NCBI GenBank assembly: GCA_007449985.2
Contig: VIIQ02000096.1
Coordinates: forward strand, 1-64,000
Reading direction: 5' to 3'
From: Desmodesmus armatus
Taxonomy: Eukaryota; Chlorophyta; Chlorophyceae; Sphaeropleales; Scenedesmaceae
Length of the DNA stretch: 64,000 bases
This document shows positions 46,171-57,018 of this stretch, one piece after another; positions within the stretch are counted from its first letter, which is position 1; each line of letters opens with the position of its first letter. The notes beneath the pieces were generated by a model that was given only the letters and a program-made list of their open reading frames with translations, searched no databases and was not told the DNA's origin. The translations under genes were made by a program, and so were the position numbers.

Positions 46171-48511
46171 ATGCTGTCCTCGCTAGCAGTGTCGCTGGCA
46201 TCGAGGGGTGCAACGTGCACCCCCATGCTGGGAGCAGTTGCAGCTGTGGCAACCCACATCAGGCCCTGGCTGGCAAGCCGCTTTAGCAGCAGGCGGGCTT
46301 TGGCTGCACAGGCCATGATGGACGTCGACTCGGAGTCGGATGTGGAGCCGGAGAAACCCTGCATGCCTCACCCTGTGTCTCATCTATCTGGCCGTGGGTT
46401 GGAGCAGCCAGCTGCCATACCTGCTGTCAAGGGCAGGATTCACAGCATCGACACCTTCAGTGCTGTAGATGGTCCTGGTCTGAGGATGGTGGTCTTTGAG
46501 CAGGTAGGCAGTTGCTGCAACATGCATGCAGTTGTGCCAATCAGTAGTTAATGATTCAAGAGCAGGTGACGTTTTACGCCGTTCTTGCATCCAGTCCAGT
46601 GCCCGGCAACAGCAGTAGAGTTGGGGCTGTCTTGCGTTGCGATTGAATTGCTGCTGAGCAGGCATACCATCCGGCATTCTTCGCGGTGTGTGCAGGGGTG
46701 TGCCATGCGCTGTGCGTTCTGCTCCAACCCTGACACCTGGACCCCTTGCGGCGGCGAGCCAATAAGTTCCAAGGACGTTGCGTCACAGCTGCGCAGGTAA
46801 GGCTGCTGGTGGCCCTCTGGTGCATGCCGTGCACAGGTGTGACTGCATCTTCCTTGCTGGAAATATGGCACATGTAATGGTGATGCTGCTGCTGGCCCTC
46901 TGGTGCATGCCGTGCACAGCAGTGGCTGCATCTGGCTTGGAGGGGTCTTGAAACTGGGCACTTGCAAGGGATCAACTTGTGTTGGTGCTCGTACAGTAAA
47001 GCACAGCCACCCTTGCTACAGCAGGCTACTGTGGCTAAACGCTGGCCCTGTTCGTCCTCTTGCTGCTGTCACAGTGTGGCTCCCTACCTGCGGCCTGGAG
47101 GTGGCGGCGTCACATGCAGCGGCGGAGAGGCGCTGCTGCAGCCGCAGTTCACGTCAGCAATCTTCCAGGTGGGGCCTGTTGTGCTGCATAGCATGTGAGG
47201 TGCTGAGTATGTGAGGCCATGGGGCATATTCAGTGGTGTATGGTAGTTTGCCGGCTGTGATGTGCAGTCGATAAAATTTTCAGCTCGCTCAAACAGTGCA
47301 GGATAAGGAGTCCTACATCGCTCCATCCCACTGGTAGTCTATGCTATGCTGACTATCACCCCCTGCTTCTTGTGTTTCTGGGTGCAGGAGGCGCATGCTG
47401 TTGGGTTGACGACGTGCCTGGACACCACCGGCCAGGGCACCAAGCACCAGCACTGGGACGTGGTGCTGCCGCACACAGACATGGTGCTCTTCTGCATCAA
47501 GGTGGGTGTCACTTGCATGTGTGCTCCAGGAATTCAGCAGCCGCATCACTTTTGCAGCAGGGTTGGACAGCAGCAGCATGGAAAGCCCAACGACGACAGT
47601 ACAGCATGGGCATGCCACATGCAGCGACTGCCAGTTGCTGGCGACTCTGGTCCTCTTTTCTCCTAAGATCTGTGCCTGACACGTTGCATGTGCTACTGCA
47701 TGTCACCTTGCAGCACCTGAACCCAGAGAAGTACGCTGGGCTGACAGGGATGCGGCAGATTGGCGCCCTGAAGTTTGCGGCAGAGCTAAAGGCCCGGGGC
47801 ATCCCCCACTGGCTGCGCTACGTGCTGATCCCCGGCCACACCGATGACGATGACGGCATCCAGCGCCTGATCAAGTTCTGCCAGGACCAGCAGCCAGCAC
47901 TGCAGGGCGTGGAGCTGTGAGTGTACTCAACTAGCTGGGGCTGTGTGTGCTGGGAGGTGTGGGTTCTGAGCTGTGTCAACATGAGTCTGTGCGTTGCTCG
48001 AGTCTGTGTTGCCAGCTGCTCGCTCAGGTCCCTTGGGTTGTTTCCTGGCCAGCAATAGTGGCGTATCCAGCAGCCCTGTCACAGCGCCTGAGGAGGCTAT
48101 TGTTGATTTGTGTTGCTTTTGCAGGCTGCCTTACCACCTGCTGGGTCGCAACAAGTGGCAGGCGCTGGGCCTGGACTACCCCCTGGACGGTGTGGAGACC
48201 CCTCCCCTGGAAGACGTGAGTACCACACAGCGACAGATGTGTCCAGCGGCTGCTAGTCCCCCTGTAATTATGCATTTTGCCTCAGTGCTGGTCAAGTGTG
48301 CAGCGCACAAGGTTGTGTCCGTTAAGTGGCAGGCCCAATTGTACTCGAGCTCACAAGCAGGTGCTTCTGGCTGCCTTGTTCGCAGGTCCTGTCGGTGGTG
48401 GAGCGCTTGGAGGCTGCAGGCCTTAATGTCATCTGTGATGCCAAGCGCCAGGTTGCAGAGCGTGAGAAGCACCTCATGCAGGGCCTTCACCACGACTTCG
48501 TGCCGGCCTAA
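46171..48511 (+). CDS. PFLA: Pyruvate formate-lyase activating enzyme (radical SAM)
   Basis: Seven exons (46171-46503, 46696-46796, 47075-47168, 47388-47501, 47714-47916, 48125-48215, 48386-48511) join in frame to 353 aa. The enzyme uses S-adenosylmethionine and a 4Fe-4S cluster to make the glycyl radical on pyruvate formate-lyase, for anaerobic fermentation. The cluster motif CX3CX2C is present (C113, C117, C120, in [15 protein letters not shown]), preceded by [74 protein letters not shown] and [11 protein letters not shown] are family signatures. About 100 N-terminal residues precede the enzyme core and include an organelle presequence-like start ([16 protein letters not shown]), as expected for algae where PFL works in chloroplast and mitochondrion. 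A second ATG (MMDVDSES) after it could give a shorter form. Confidence 0.93.
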
Positions 48512-50274
48512 ACAGACCTCCAGAAGGGGTGACTGTGTTGGTGGGTGCTGCGGGATGGCCGTTGGCCCATGCAGTCGGGTGTCGTCTTGCAGGTCCCAGG
48601 CACTTGCTGCACCTATGCTTTGTTATTGCTGCAGCTGGCTGACGGGTGGTGTTGCATCATGGCGCCAGCAGCCTGTGCGCTATGCAGTGCCTCCACCTGA
48701 TTTCTTGACATTGGTCGGGGATTCTCTTCTGTACGCCTGCAGCAGCTCTGTGGGCTTGGTTTGCATCAGTGGTGGGCAAGGCATGCTGCCTAATTCTTGC
48801 GTTGGTGCAGCAGGTCAGCCCCTCTGGCTCCCTGCTTGTGCTTACAGTGTTATGGGCATGTGGTTTGCGCTTGGCTCACGTGTGTTTGCAAATGCTGCGG
48901 CAGGATCATCTGTGGGGTGTAGCCTTGCGCCAGTGGGCCTTGGCACAGGCAGGTGGCCACCTGCCTGTGCCAACGGGCATGCTGCCAGCGTGGTGTGCCA
49001 TGCCACTGGCACCTTGGTGTGGTTACCCCAGTTCATGCAGATGGATCATGGTGTTGTGTGAGGGTTTGTGTTGTGTGTGTGTGCTGCATGGCTGTTTGCA
49101 TTTGAGCGCTCTTGTCGCTGATGTGTACGATCTCTGCAGGAGTCTGGATGGTGGTGTGTGTGGGAGGGTTGGTGTTGATGCAGGGGCGGACCTGTGTGCG
49201 CTTGTTTGTAGAGGCATAGGGTGGAGCCAACCATGGCAGGCTGCCATATTTTGCATGACGGCAACCTGCGGGCGATCGTTGTTGCACACCCTATCCTCGT
49301 ACGTCACTGACTGACAAGCGCATGCAGTCGGTCTCCTGCATCTGGTCCTTTGACGGAGTGTGCCGCTATCCAACATTCCTTTGAATCCAATCAAGCATAG
49401 ACTGCAGCATGCCATTGCTGCTGCATGGAAGACAAGATCACTTGTGTGTGTGATGCTGTGGCACCAAGCACTCAAGGCCTATTGCTATTATCTTCCTCCT
49501 GCCTGTGTCAGACCATGGATCACAGCAATGGTCTTGGATTTCTTTTAATACTCTGGCTGGTGTTGTGTTTGGGGTGATATGTATCGCCGCTGCAACCATA
49601 TTCTATCACTGTGTGCGTGGTTTGTTGCAGCAGAGGTGAAAGGATCGGTCAGGGTGCTCCTCAGCCCATGGCTGTTCTGGCAGTTTAGCACCAGCATCGG
49701 GTTGCAGCAGTGCCACAGCAGGCTGTGGCAATATTGGCAAGTTCTGTCTCGTACTCGGTGCCATCGTGTTACGCGAATGCCACTTCTGCCGTAGTTGCTC
49801 TGTTTCCGCAGCTGCATAAGCTGCTTCAGCAAGCCTCAGCCGCACTGGTTTCTGCTGGCATCTGCAGCCCCTCGTCAACGCACAGCGTGCGGTGCATGGC
49901 AGCCCATGCCGTAGCTGGTCCTGCAAAGGACCCGTTGGGGGCCTATCAGCAGCCGACAGGAGTTCTGTCTGATCGCACAGGTTTGGCGTCTTGCACATGT
50001 CTTTTGTCATCGCATCCCTGGTGGCAGGCCTGCCGTGGTATCCCAAGTGGCAGGCCTGCTACTTTGTGCAATTGCATATAGTTCGCCGTGGCCAGGTCAG
50101 GTTTTGCAGGCGTTTACTTGGCGCTTGCGCGTCAGGCTGTGGCGTGTGCCGCTGTTTATCTACAGTCGGTGGCTAGTCTGGAGTCTGGCAATTCAGCCGT
50201 GTGGTCTCGACAGTTTTATGCGAACTGGCAAGTGGGTGACATGCGACTTATGACAAGTGGGTGGCAAGCGACAT
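48512..50274. other. PFL activase downstream region, no gene seen
   Basis: GT/TG-rich sequence with no recognised motif on either strand. The first part is probably 3' UTR. The open frames continuing past 48511 and those at 49605-50250 overlap on both strands and show no family features. Confidence 0.5.
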
Positions 50275-51041
50275 TGTAGCTCTATGTGACATGTGACAAT
50301 GGGTGTATTGGTCATCCATTTCACCTGCTGTTGTGAAGTGGTGGTTGGTATGCTGCATGGTGCAGCAGCAGTGCTGCTGCCAGGCCTGTGGGCAGGTCCT
50401 CGCCAAAAGGACGTGGTTCAAGCGGCACTCTTGACGTGGCACATTACTCTGTGTTGCATGCCATGGGTGGGATGATGCATCCCATGGGTGGGATGACTGC
50501 TACATGCCCTTTGATGGGCCGTCACAGGCGGGTAGATTGTCACACTGGTGCACACAAGCCGTCTGCGGGCTTTGGTTTGTTCATGATTTTGAGTACTGAG
50601 TGTCAGTAAGATATTGCACTTTTCATTGCATTCTCAAAAGGCAAGGTGGCTGAGACAGCTGCCTGTGAGTTTGCTTTTCACTGTAACTTTAGTGCCTGTT
50701 TGCAACAATTTATGAGTAGTTGAGTTGCGACAGATAAACAGAACGACATTTGAGCCATTTACTGTGCTGAATCCGCAACACCATCAACAACTCTTTGTGT
50801 GTTCCCAGTGTCTCCACAGGAAATCTTGCTACCTCCCCGGTTCCGGGCACTGTCTCACCATCAACAACTCGTTTGAAAAGAAACTTTACAGGGGGCAAGC
50901 ATGACCATGCTTGGCCAGACCATCTTGCGCTCGTTCCTGAGAACAGCCTGAGGTGTGGCCTCTTGGCGGTGTTGCAGCTTCCAAAGCTCGACTGACCTGC
51001 GCTGCTTCCATGCACCTGCCTACCCTGAACAACAGATCGAT
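50275..51041. repeat. Direct repeat copy 1 flanking the ankyrin gene
   Basis: About 760 bases that recur in the same orientation, at an estimated 75-80% identity, at 55015-55760. Shared blocks include TGACATGTGACAA, GGTATGCTGCATGGTGCAGC, GGCAAGGTGGCTGAGACAGC, GAGTAGTTGAGTTGC, GACCATCTTGCGC, CAGCTCGACTGACCTG-type sequence and CAACAGCAGATCGATCC-type sequence. The copies are about 4.7 kb apart and bracket the ankyrin-repeat gene. No reading frame is conserved between them, so the repeat is probably non-coding. Confidence 0.85.
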
Positions 51042-51689
51042 CCCAGGCCATGTGCACTTCGTAAGGCAATAGGGTGTACCTCTGCTGCTGCTCCATACGG
51101 ACATGGCCTCCTCAAAGGCTCTCAGCGCAGCCGCGGATGACGGCGGCCAGTAATTCCAGCTGCTAGGCTCCAACGGCTGGCTCCTGCTGCTGCCTACCAG
51201 CGTGCCAGAACCTGTGCCCAGCATCATGGGAGGCAGCGGGCCACCTGGGAAGCTGCGCGCGCCCAGCGCGGGGTGCGCACTGCCCTCCCTCCCAGTGGTG
51301 CTGCATGGCAGGCAGCGGGCCGCCTGAGAAGCTGCCATCATCGACCACAGAAGTGCTGCTGCTGCATCTCAGCAACTGGCAAACACCACAGCCTCGTACA
51401 AAAACGCTGCTGCTACATCTCAGCAACTTTCAAACACCGCAACCTCGTGCAGAAGTGCTGCTGCTGCGTCTCAGCAACTTGCAAAAAGCTGAGGTGCTGC
51501 TCACCTGCTGCTGGCGTGGTGTGTGGGTCAGTAAGTCATCAAAGAAGTCACATTCCTCCATCCCCTGGATCTCTTCGAGATCAGGAAAGGCAGCACCGCC
51601 AGCTGCATGCAAGGAAGATATGGATGGATTGCCCTGTCGCACTGGTATCCCCTGCAACTCTCACGCCACTGGTGTGATAACGTTAGCCA
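51042..51689. repeat. Region with a 51-bp tandem repeat, possible unplaced exons
   Basis: Three copies of a 51-base unit (about 51351-51500, 17-codon period; CTGCTGCATCTCAGCAACTG and variants) lie here. On the minus strand, 51640-51510 could encode an acidic stretch (FPDLEEIQGMEECDFFDDLL) ending in a GTGAGC donor, and 51340-51060 a Ser/Pro-rich one. Their phase does not join cleanly to the ankyrin exons, so they may belong to an alternative transcript or be non-coding. Confidence 0.45.
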
Positions 51690-54432
51690 TCATGTCCACA
51701 TCCCAGCGTCCTGCATCTCGACATCCCCTTCGCCCTGCTGCTGCCTGGCATCCACGGCCTGCTGTTGCGGCTGCTCCCTAGACTGTGTCTGCATGGCTGC
51801 CAGCCCCGTGATCAGTGACTGCAGTCCAAGCCGCTTCTGGGCCAGGTCGCGTGCCTCTGCCGCATGCGCTGCCGACACCGCGTCTGCAGACGCAGTAGAC
51901 GCATGCAGCGCCTGCGCCATCACCAACATGACCTGCACGCAAGCAGCAGCGGCAGCAACGACACATGCTTCAGTAAGACTGCAAACAGGTGCCCACCCGG
52001 GTGACGGGGACTCCTCAGTCTTTTCCTTTCCCTTTTCCCGTCGCGCTGGGTCGAGCTGGGTGAATGGGAACAAGATGGCTGGGTGGCCTCAACCCTAAAC
52101 CCTAACCCTAAACGCAGCAGGCCAGCCAATCAGTCCTCACCTCCGTTGGCTCCATGAACTCCTGAATCTCCTGCAGCGCCTCCCGCATCTGTTGATGGTC
52201 TGCGACTAGCTGCTGCAGCAAGTACACCACCACACCCACAGCATCAGGTGCCTCTGACGCCGCAAGCACAGCAGCAACACGCAGCTCTGCAGCCTCCATC
52301 GGAGCCCAGCGCAGCAACAGCTGAACCACCTCCAGATCCCCGCACAGCACTGCTTCCTGGAAGGGAGTGTGCTGCTGGTTGTTCCGCGCGCCGGTGGACG
52401 CATTGTGCTCGAGCAGCAGACGTACAGTTGCTGCAGTTCCTCCCCTGGATGCCCAGTGCAGCGGGGTGTCCCCTTTACCATCAACCGAGTTGACAGATGC
52501 GCCTGCTGCAAGCAGGGCCTGAGCTGCTGCGGTGTGCTCATGGCGCACTGCGAGATGCAGGGGGGTAACACCTTCTGCGTCTGCTGCATTGACCGCCGCC
52601 CTGAATTCGAGCAGCAGGCGGATGGCTCCGGCATTGTTGGCCTCTGCAGCCACATGGAGAGGCGTCCGCTGCTGGTTGTTGACTGCACACCGTGCGGCAG
52701 CCTGCAGCGCATGCTGCAGGAGTTGCTCGCTGGCAAGAGAGAGGGACTTGTGCAGCACGGTGTTGCCATTGTTGTCGGCTGCCTGCAGGTCAGCCCCTGC
52801 CCTCACCAGGATGTGAAAGGCCCCACTGTGGCCCGCAGAGACTGCATGATGCAGGGCAGTCAAGCCGTTGCCATCGGCTGCGTCAACTGCTGCACCCGCG
52901 TCCAACAGGAATGTCATGACAGCCGTTGCGTTCCTCCTGGCAGCCAATGCCAGCGCGCACAACCCCTTGCTGTCCACTGCGCTGACCGTCGCATGTAGCA
53001 CTGACGCACCCTGTGCGCGCGCGGTGTCAAGCAGCACGCGCACAACATGCAGCACATGTGTACAGTACTTCACTGCCGCATGCAGCGCTGTATCGCCTTT
53101 GTAGTCCTTGGCTGCCAGCGATGCCCCTGCTGCGAGCAGCTGCCGCACCGTGCCCACCATCCCGTCTCCTGCTGCCATGTGAAGCAGCATCCGGCCCCCG
53201 TCAAAAGCCGTGTCAGGGCTGATTGCTCCTGAACCAATCAGCTGCATCACCTGTTGTACACGATACTCTTCATCCCATTGACACCCATCAACTAAGTACG
53301 CCTTCATGACCTCTTGCCCCGAAATGCCTGCTGCCAGCAGCCGCTCGGTGCAAGCAGTGGAGCCAAGCTCGGCGGCCAGCTCCAACAGGTAGCGTTTCTT
53401 GCACAAAGCATAACGGAAGTCTGCCATGAACCCAGGCTGTGCTGACAGTTCGTCAAGAAGCCGTGTGACAATCGAAGGCTGGTTGGAGCGCACTGCTTCA
53501 TGAAGGAGTTCAAAGCCGTCCACGCCACACAGGTTTAAACCACACTGGAAGGCCCTGGAGCCCGAGCCGGCTGCAGCCGTTGCACTTCCTGCTGCAAGCA
53601 ACTGGTTGACAATGCCAATGTGACCTTCTGCAACAGCATAGTGCAGGGCACCCAATGCTTCAAGGTCATCGGCCGATTGTGTTGATGGGTTGGCCCCACG
53701 CGCAAGCAGCTGCTGCACAATCTGCAGGTGCCCGTGGTAGGCAGCAACGAGCAGCGGCGTCTCCTCGTGCACGTCAGCTGCATCTGTATCTGCGCCTGCA
53801 TCTAGCAGCAGGCAGGCGACGGGGGCGTCTCCTGTGCCCGTTGCAATATGCAGGGGTGTGGTGCCGTCTGCGTCACTGACGTCTGCATCTGCGCCCGCAT
53901 CTAGCAGCAGGCGGGCAACCGGGACGTCTCCCGCTACCGCTGCAACATGCAGAGGTGTGGTGCCGTCTGCGTTAGCTGCGTTGACATCTGCACCAGCTGA
54001 TATGAGCAGCTCCATGATGCTGGCATGGCCGTGCAGCGTGGCGATGTGCAGCGCTGTGTCGCCCTCGTCTGCTGTTGCTGCATTCACAAGAGCCCCATGC
54101 TGGAGCAGCAGTGACACTGCATTTTCCTGTCCGGCAGCTGCTGCTGCATGCAGCGCTGTGTAGCCCAATTCGTCACCCGCGTGCGCTGCTTGCCTCAGCT
54201 CCACCAGAAGCTGCAGCAGGGCGGGAATGTCACCAGATCCTGCAGCTGCATGCAGCAGCTGCTGAGCATCTGCAGGTTTCGCTGCAGCTGTGGCACACCA
54301 GGCCAAGTACTCCGCCTCTGGGTCGGGCTCTGTGTTACTGTCTGGGGCTGGAACCTTTTCAAGTGTTGCCATGTCCAAGCACCAAGGACCTTTCCATGAG
54401 GAGCTGCCCCCTCCTGTGCTGGGGCTCGTCAT
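51690..54432 (-). CDS. Ankyrin-repeat protein, about 17 repeats
   Basis: Two exons (54432-52141 and 51932-51690) join in frame to about 844 aa. The ATG at 54432 (MTSPSTGGG) was chosen because further upstream the frame has only non-ATG starts and a TATA-like sequence lies about 150 bases before it. After a 70-residue leader, some 17 ankyrin repeats of about 33 residues run to near residue 730, for example GYTALHAAAAAGQENAVSLL, DGTTPLHVAAVAGDVPVARL, NGLTALHHAVSAGHSGAFHI and KGDTPLHWASRGGTAATVRL. Repeats 7-9 are degenerate. The C-terminus is helical and Gln-rich (EQPQQQAVDARQQQGEGDVE). There is no kinase, death or membrane domain. A protein-binding scaffold is the safe reading. The gene sits between two direct repeats. 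Confidence 0.85.
52091..52113. repeat. Interstitial telomeric repeat in the ankyrin gene intron
   Basis: AACCCTAAACCCTAACCCTA followed by AAC, a mix of seven- and six-base telomeric units, in the single intron of the ankyrin gene, about 20 bases from its donor. This is the third telomere-like tract in the window. Confidence 0.8.
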
Positions 54433-54583
54433 GCCTGTGAATCTAGCTGTTTGCAGACTGCGTTGAATGTTTTCAGCGCCCCTGGAGCCTCTCTTTCGCC
54501 CGTTTCCAGAGGAGGAACAATCCGGCGGGTAAGTATACTCCGTTCGTCGTGGCTGGGGCCTGTTTCCGGGCAAGATTCACAGA

Positions 54584-54593
54584 TTTATAAAAA
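54584..54593 (-). promoter_or_regulatory. Candidate TATA box of the ankyrin gene
   Basis: The minus-strand sequence TTTTTATAAA lies about 150 bases before the ATG at 54432, a usual distance for a TATA element plus a short 5' UTR. Confidence 0.4.
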
Positions 54594-55014
54594 GGCAATT
54601 AAACAACAGCGGTAGTTGGAGCTTCAGCTCAGCTGCAAAAAGGTACTGCAAGCCCCAGCCAAAGCCCTGAAGTACAAGGGTCATAGGTGGCTACCCACAC
54701 TGGGAAGACGACCTTTATCGAGAAGCTCTCGCAGGGCGATCGTGAAACTTCACGAGCCCCATAGGGCCTTCACGAGCAGTACACGAGTGTACTGGTTTTT
54801 GCCGCTGTGTTTGCTTTTGAGAGCTCAGGAGATGTTTCTGAGTATTATCAACTTATATACATCATATTTAAGCGTTTTTAACGACTTGGCAGCTTCGCTG
54901 CTCGAGGCTGCAGGAGCTGCTGATGGATCTGTTTCACATGGAGGCCTGGCAACTTAGCCTGGTCTTGACGGTTGTGATGATGAGTGGGCGATGGGACCCG
55001 TAACAAATGGGTGA

Positions 55015-55760
55015 CAAGCCACATGGTGTGACATGTGACAAGTGGGTGTACTGGTCGTCCATTGCACCTGCTGATGTGAAGTGGTGACTGGTATGCTGCA
55101 TGGTGCAGCGGCAGCGCTGTGGACAGGTCCTCGCCAAAAGGGTGGGTTAAGTTGGGTGTGCGTCAAGCAGCATTCTGGAGGTGGCACATTTTTGCCTGTA
55201 ATAAAAAGATCGCAGAGGCTGAAGCTGCCATCGTCTGTGTTGCACGCCATGTGTGGGATGACTGCTAAATGCCCTTCAATTGGATGGGTCCTTGGTCATC
55301 ATGTATGGGTAGATTATCACACTGATGTTCACCGTTGTGGGCTTTGTCTGAACATGATCATGAGTACTGAGCGTCAGTAAGCTATTGCACTTCTCATTGC
55401 ACTCTCAAATGGCAAGGTGGCTGAGACAGCTGCATGCCGGTGTGCTTTTCAAAAAAGGCACTGCAACGTTCCTTGTATGTTTGCAACAATCCATGTCGAG
55501 TAGTTGAGTTGCAACAAACAAACAGAAGAACTTGGTTACCCGGCCTGCATACTGTGCCAAAATACTGCCAACCACTCATTCAAAAACAAGCATATACAGG
55601 GGCTGGGCATGACCATGCTTGGCTAGACCATCTTGCGCATTCATTCCAACAGTCTCAGGAGGTAAATGTGGCCACTGGGCAGTGTTGCAGCTTCCACAGC
55701 TCGACTGACCTGGCAACCTCCTTCCATGCACCTGCCTACCCCCAACAGCAGATCGATCCT
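55015..55760. repeat. Direct repeat copy 2 flanking the ankyrin gene
   Basis: Second copy of the repeat at 50275-51041, same orientation, upstream of the ankyrin gene start. Blocks match in the same order, with scattered substitutions and small indels. Neither copy starts TG and ends CA cleanly, and no tRNA-like primer site was seen, so solo LTRs are not supported. Confidence 0.85.
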
Positions 55761-55910
55761 GCACAACCCACAGTGGGTTTGCCAGGAAGAAAACTGTGCA
55801 GGTGCCCAAGTCACACCCAAAGATATGAACCATACAGTGATCAAGCCACAGAAATCAGTACCAGCACAGCATAAGGTGTCCTACACCTGGTGACAAAGTA
55901 ACACCCTGCA

Positions 55911-56121
55911 CAACACCTGCTGCAGCACACCTGTCCACAAACCATTTGAAACCCTGCAGGGGCGGCTGACTTCAACCGCCCCTGCCCCGGCCAGTTGGGT
56001 GATCCTCTACAACCCTGGGACCGCGTACCCAGCAGCACATCAAGAGTGACTGAACTGATGCCATACTCATGGTCACCGTGGTAATGGTGGTGAGAATGCC
56101 GGAGCTTCAGCTCCTGCAAAA
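55911..56121 (-). repeat. Duplicated 3' end of the fatty-acid 2-hydroxylase gene
   Basis: A copy, offset by 211 bases, of the segment 56122-56330. It repeats the last histidine cluster and tail of the hydroxylase (ELKLRHSHHHYH, then YGISSV and DVLLGTRS), followed by downstream sequence. The copy is preceded by TTTTGCAG, which is a good 3' splice site. It could therefore serve as an alternative last exon or be a decaying duplicate. One residue pair differs (GDHEYG versus ADHGYG) and the tail is longer. Confidence 0.85.
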
Positions 56122-56205
56122 CAACACCTGCTGCAGCACACCTGTCCACACAACATCTCAAACCCTCAAGCCAACCGCCCCTACTCCGGCCAGTTCGATG
56201 ACCCT

Positions 56206-57018
56206 CTACAACCCTGGGGACCGCGTACCCAGCAGCACATCAAAAATGACTGAACTGATGCCATACCCATGGTCAGCATCATGGTAATGGTGGTGAGAAT
56301 GCCGGAGCTTCAGCTCCTGCAGGAAACTGCCCGGGAGGAAAGGTGCATGGTGCATGCTATAGTGCAGGCAATCATATGCCACATAGCCAAGGATCACACC
56401 AGACATGAGTGCTGTTGCTATGTCCATCTCAAGAAACAGACGCAAGCCAGCATAGATGCTGCTCGCAATGGCTGCTGCTGGGATAGGAGGGAACACCAGG
56501 CGGTCTTTGTCCTTTGGGAACTTGTGGTGGTTCCCATGGAACAGGAAATGCACAGTGATGCCCCAGTAAGATGAAACCTTCGCGTGAAACAAGAACCTGT
56601 GGATCAAGTACTCCAGCAGCTGCCACAGCACGATGCCCTGCATCTGCAGGGCTGCCAGTCTCAGGGCAGGGACGCCCAGCTGCTGCACCGCCCGCGTGCT
56701 GAGCGTTAGGTAGATGGGTATCCAGACCAGAGGCACAAGCCACCAGGGACACCGTGTGATGTTCTCCAGCACTGTGCTGTGGAAGAAGCGGGGCTTGCCA
56801 AGCACTGGCTTGTGCACCCAAGACCAGTATGCTTTGCCCATGTTGCCCACTTCAAGCACAAGTGGTTGCTGCTGCTGGGGTGCTTGCTGCTGCTGGGGTG
56901 CGGCTCCCATGCTGTCCCGTGTGTGTAGCTTGCTGGAATCTCCATGACTGCGGGATCGGGACTTGTCTGAACACTGATCTGACATCAGAGGTGCTGTGTC
57001 TCTCTGTATACTGGCCAT
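56206..57018 (-). CDS. FAH: Fatty-acid 2-hydroxylase (sphingolipid fatty acid alpha-hydroxylase)
   Basis: Intronless frame of 270 codons with ATG at 57018. It belongs to the integral-membrane di-iron fatty acid hydroxylase superfamily. Plant FAH1/FAH2-type enzymes 2-hydroxylate very-long-chain fatty acids of ceramides in the ER. The His clusters are all present: HRFLFH (140-145), HFLFHGNHH (157-165), HYSMHH (219-224) and RHSHHHYH (239-246). Hydrophobic segments lie near 90-107, 122-138, 180-197 and 200-218. As in plants, no fused cytochrome b5 domain is present. The first 55 residues are polar and Gln-rich, which is longer than in plant enzymes. The C-terminus ends two residues after LLGTRS. 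Its 3' end is duplicated just downstream. Confidence 0.92.
   Translation of the reverse strand: MASIQRDTAPLMSDQCSDKSRSRSHGDSSKLHTRDSMGAAPQQQQAPQQQQPLVLEVGNMGKAYWSWVHKPVLGKPRFFHSTVLENITRCPWWLVPLVWIPIYLTLSTRAVQQLGVPALRLAALQMQGIVLWQLLEYLIHRFLFHAKVSSYWGITVHFLFHGNHHKFPKDKDRLVFPPIPAAAIASSIYAGLRLFLEMDIATALMSGVILGYVAYDCLHYSMHHAPFLPGSFLQELKLRHSHHHYHDADHGYGISSVIFDVLLGTRSPGL

Noticed and set aside
47994..49061. 355-codon plus-strand frame running through PFL activase exons
   Set aside because: It reads a different frame from the conserved activase exons and crosses their introns.
50275..55760. LTR retrotransposon with the two repeats as LTRs
   Set aside because: No TG...CA ends, primer site, gag or pol between them. 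The interior is an ordinary ankyrin gene with an intron.
55841..56161. Separate second hydroxylase gene
   Set aside because: Only the last His cluster and tail are present, so it is a partial duplicate of the neighbouring gene.
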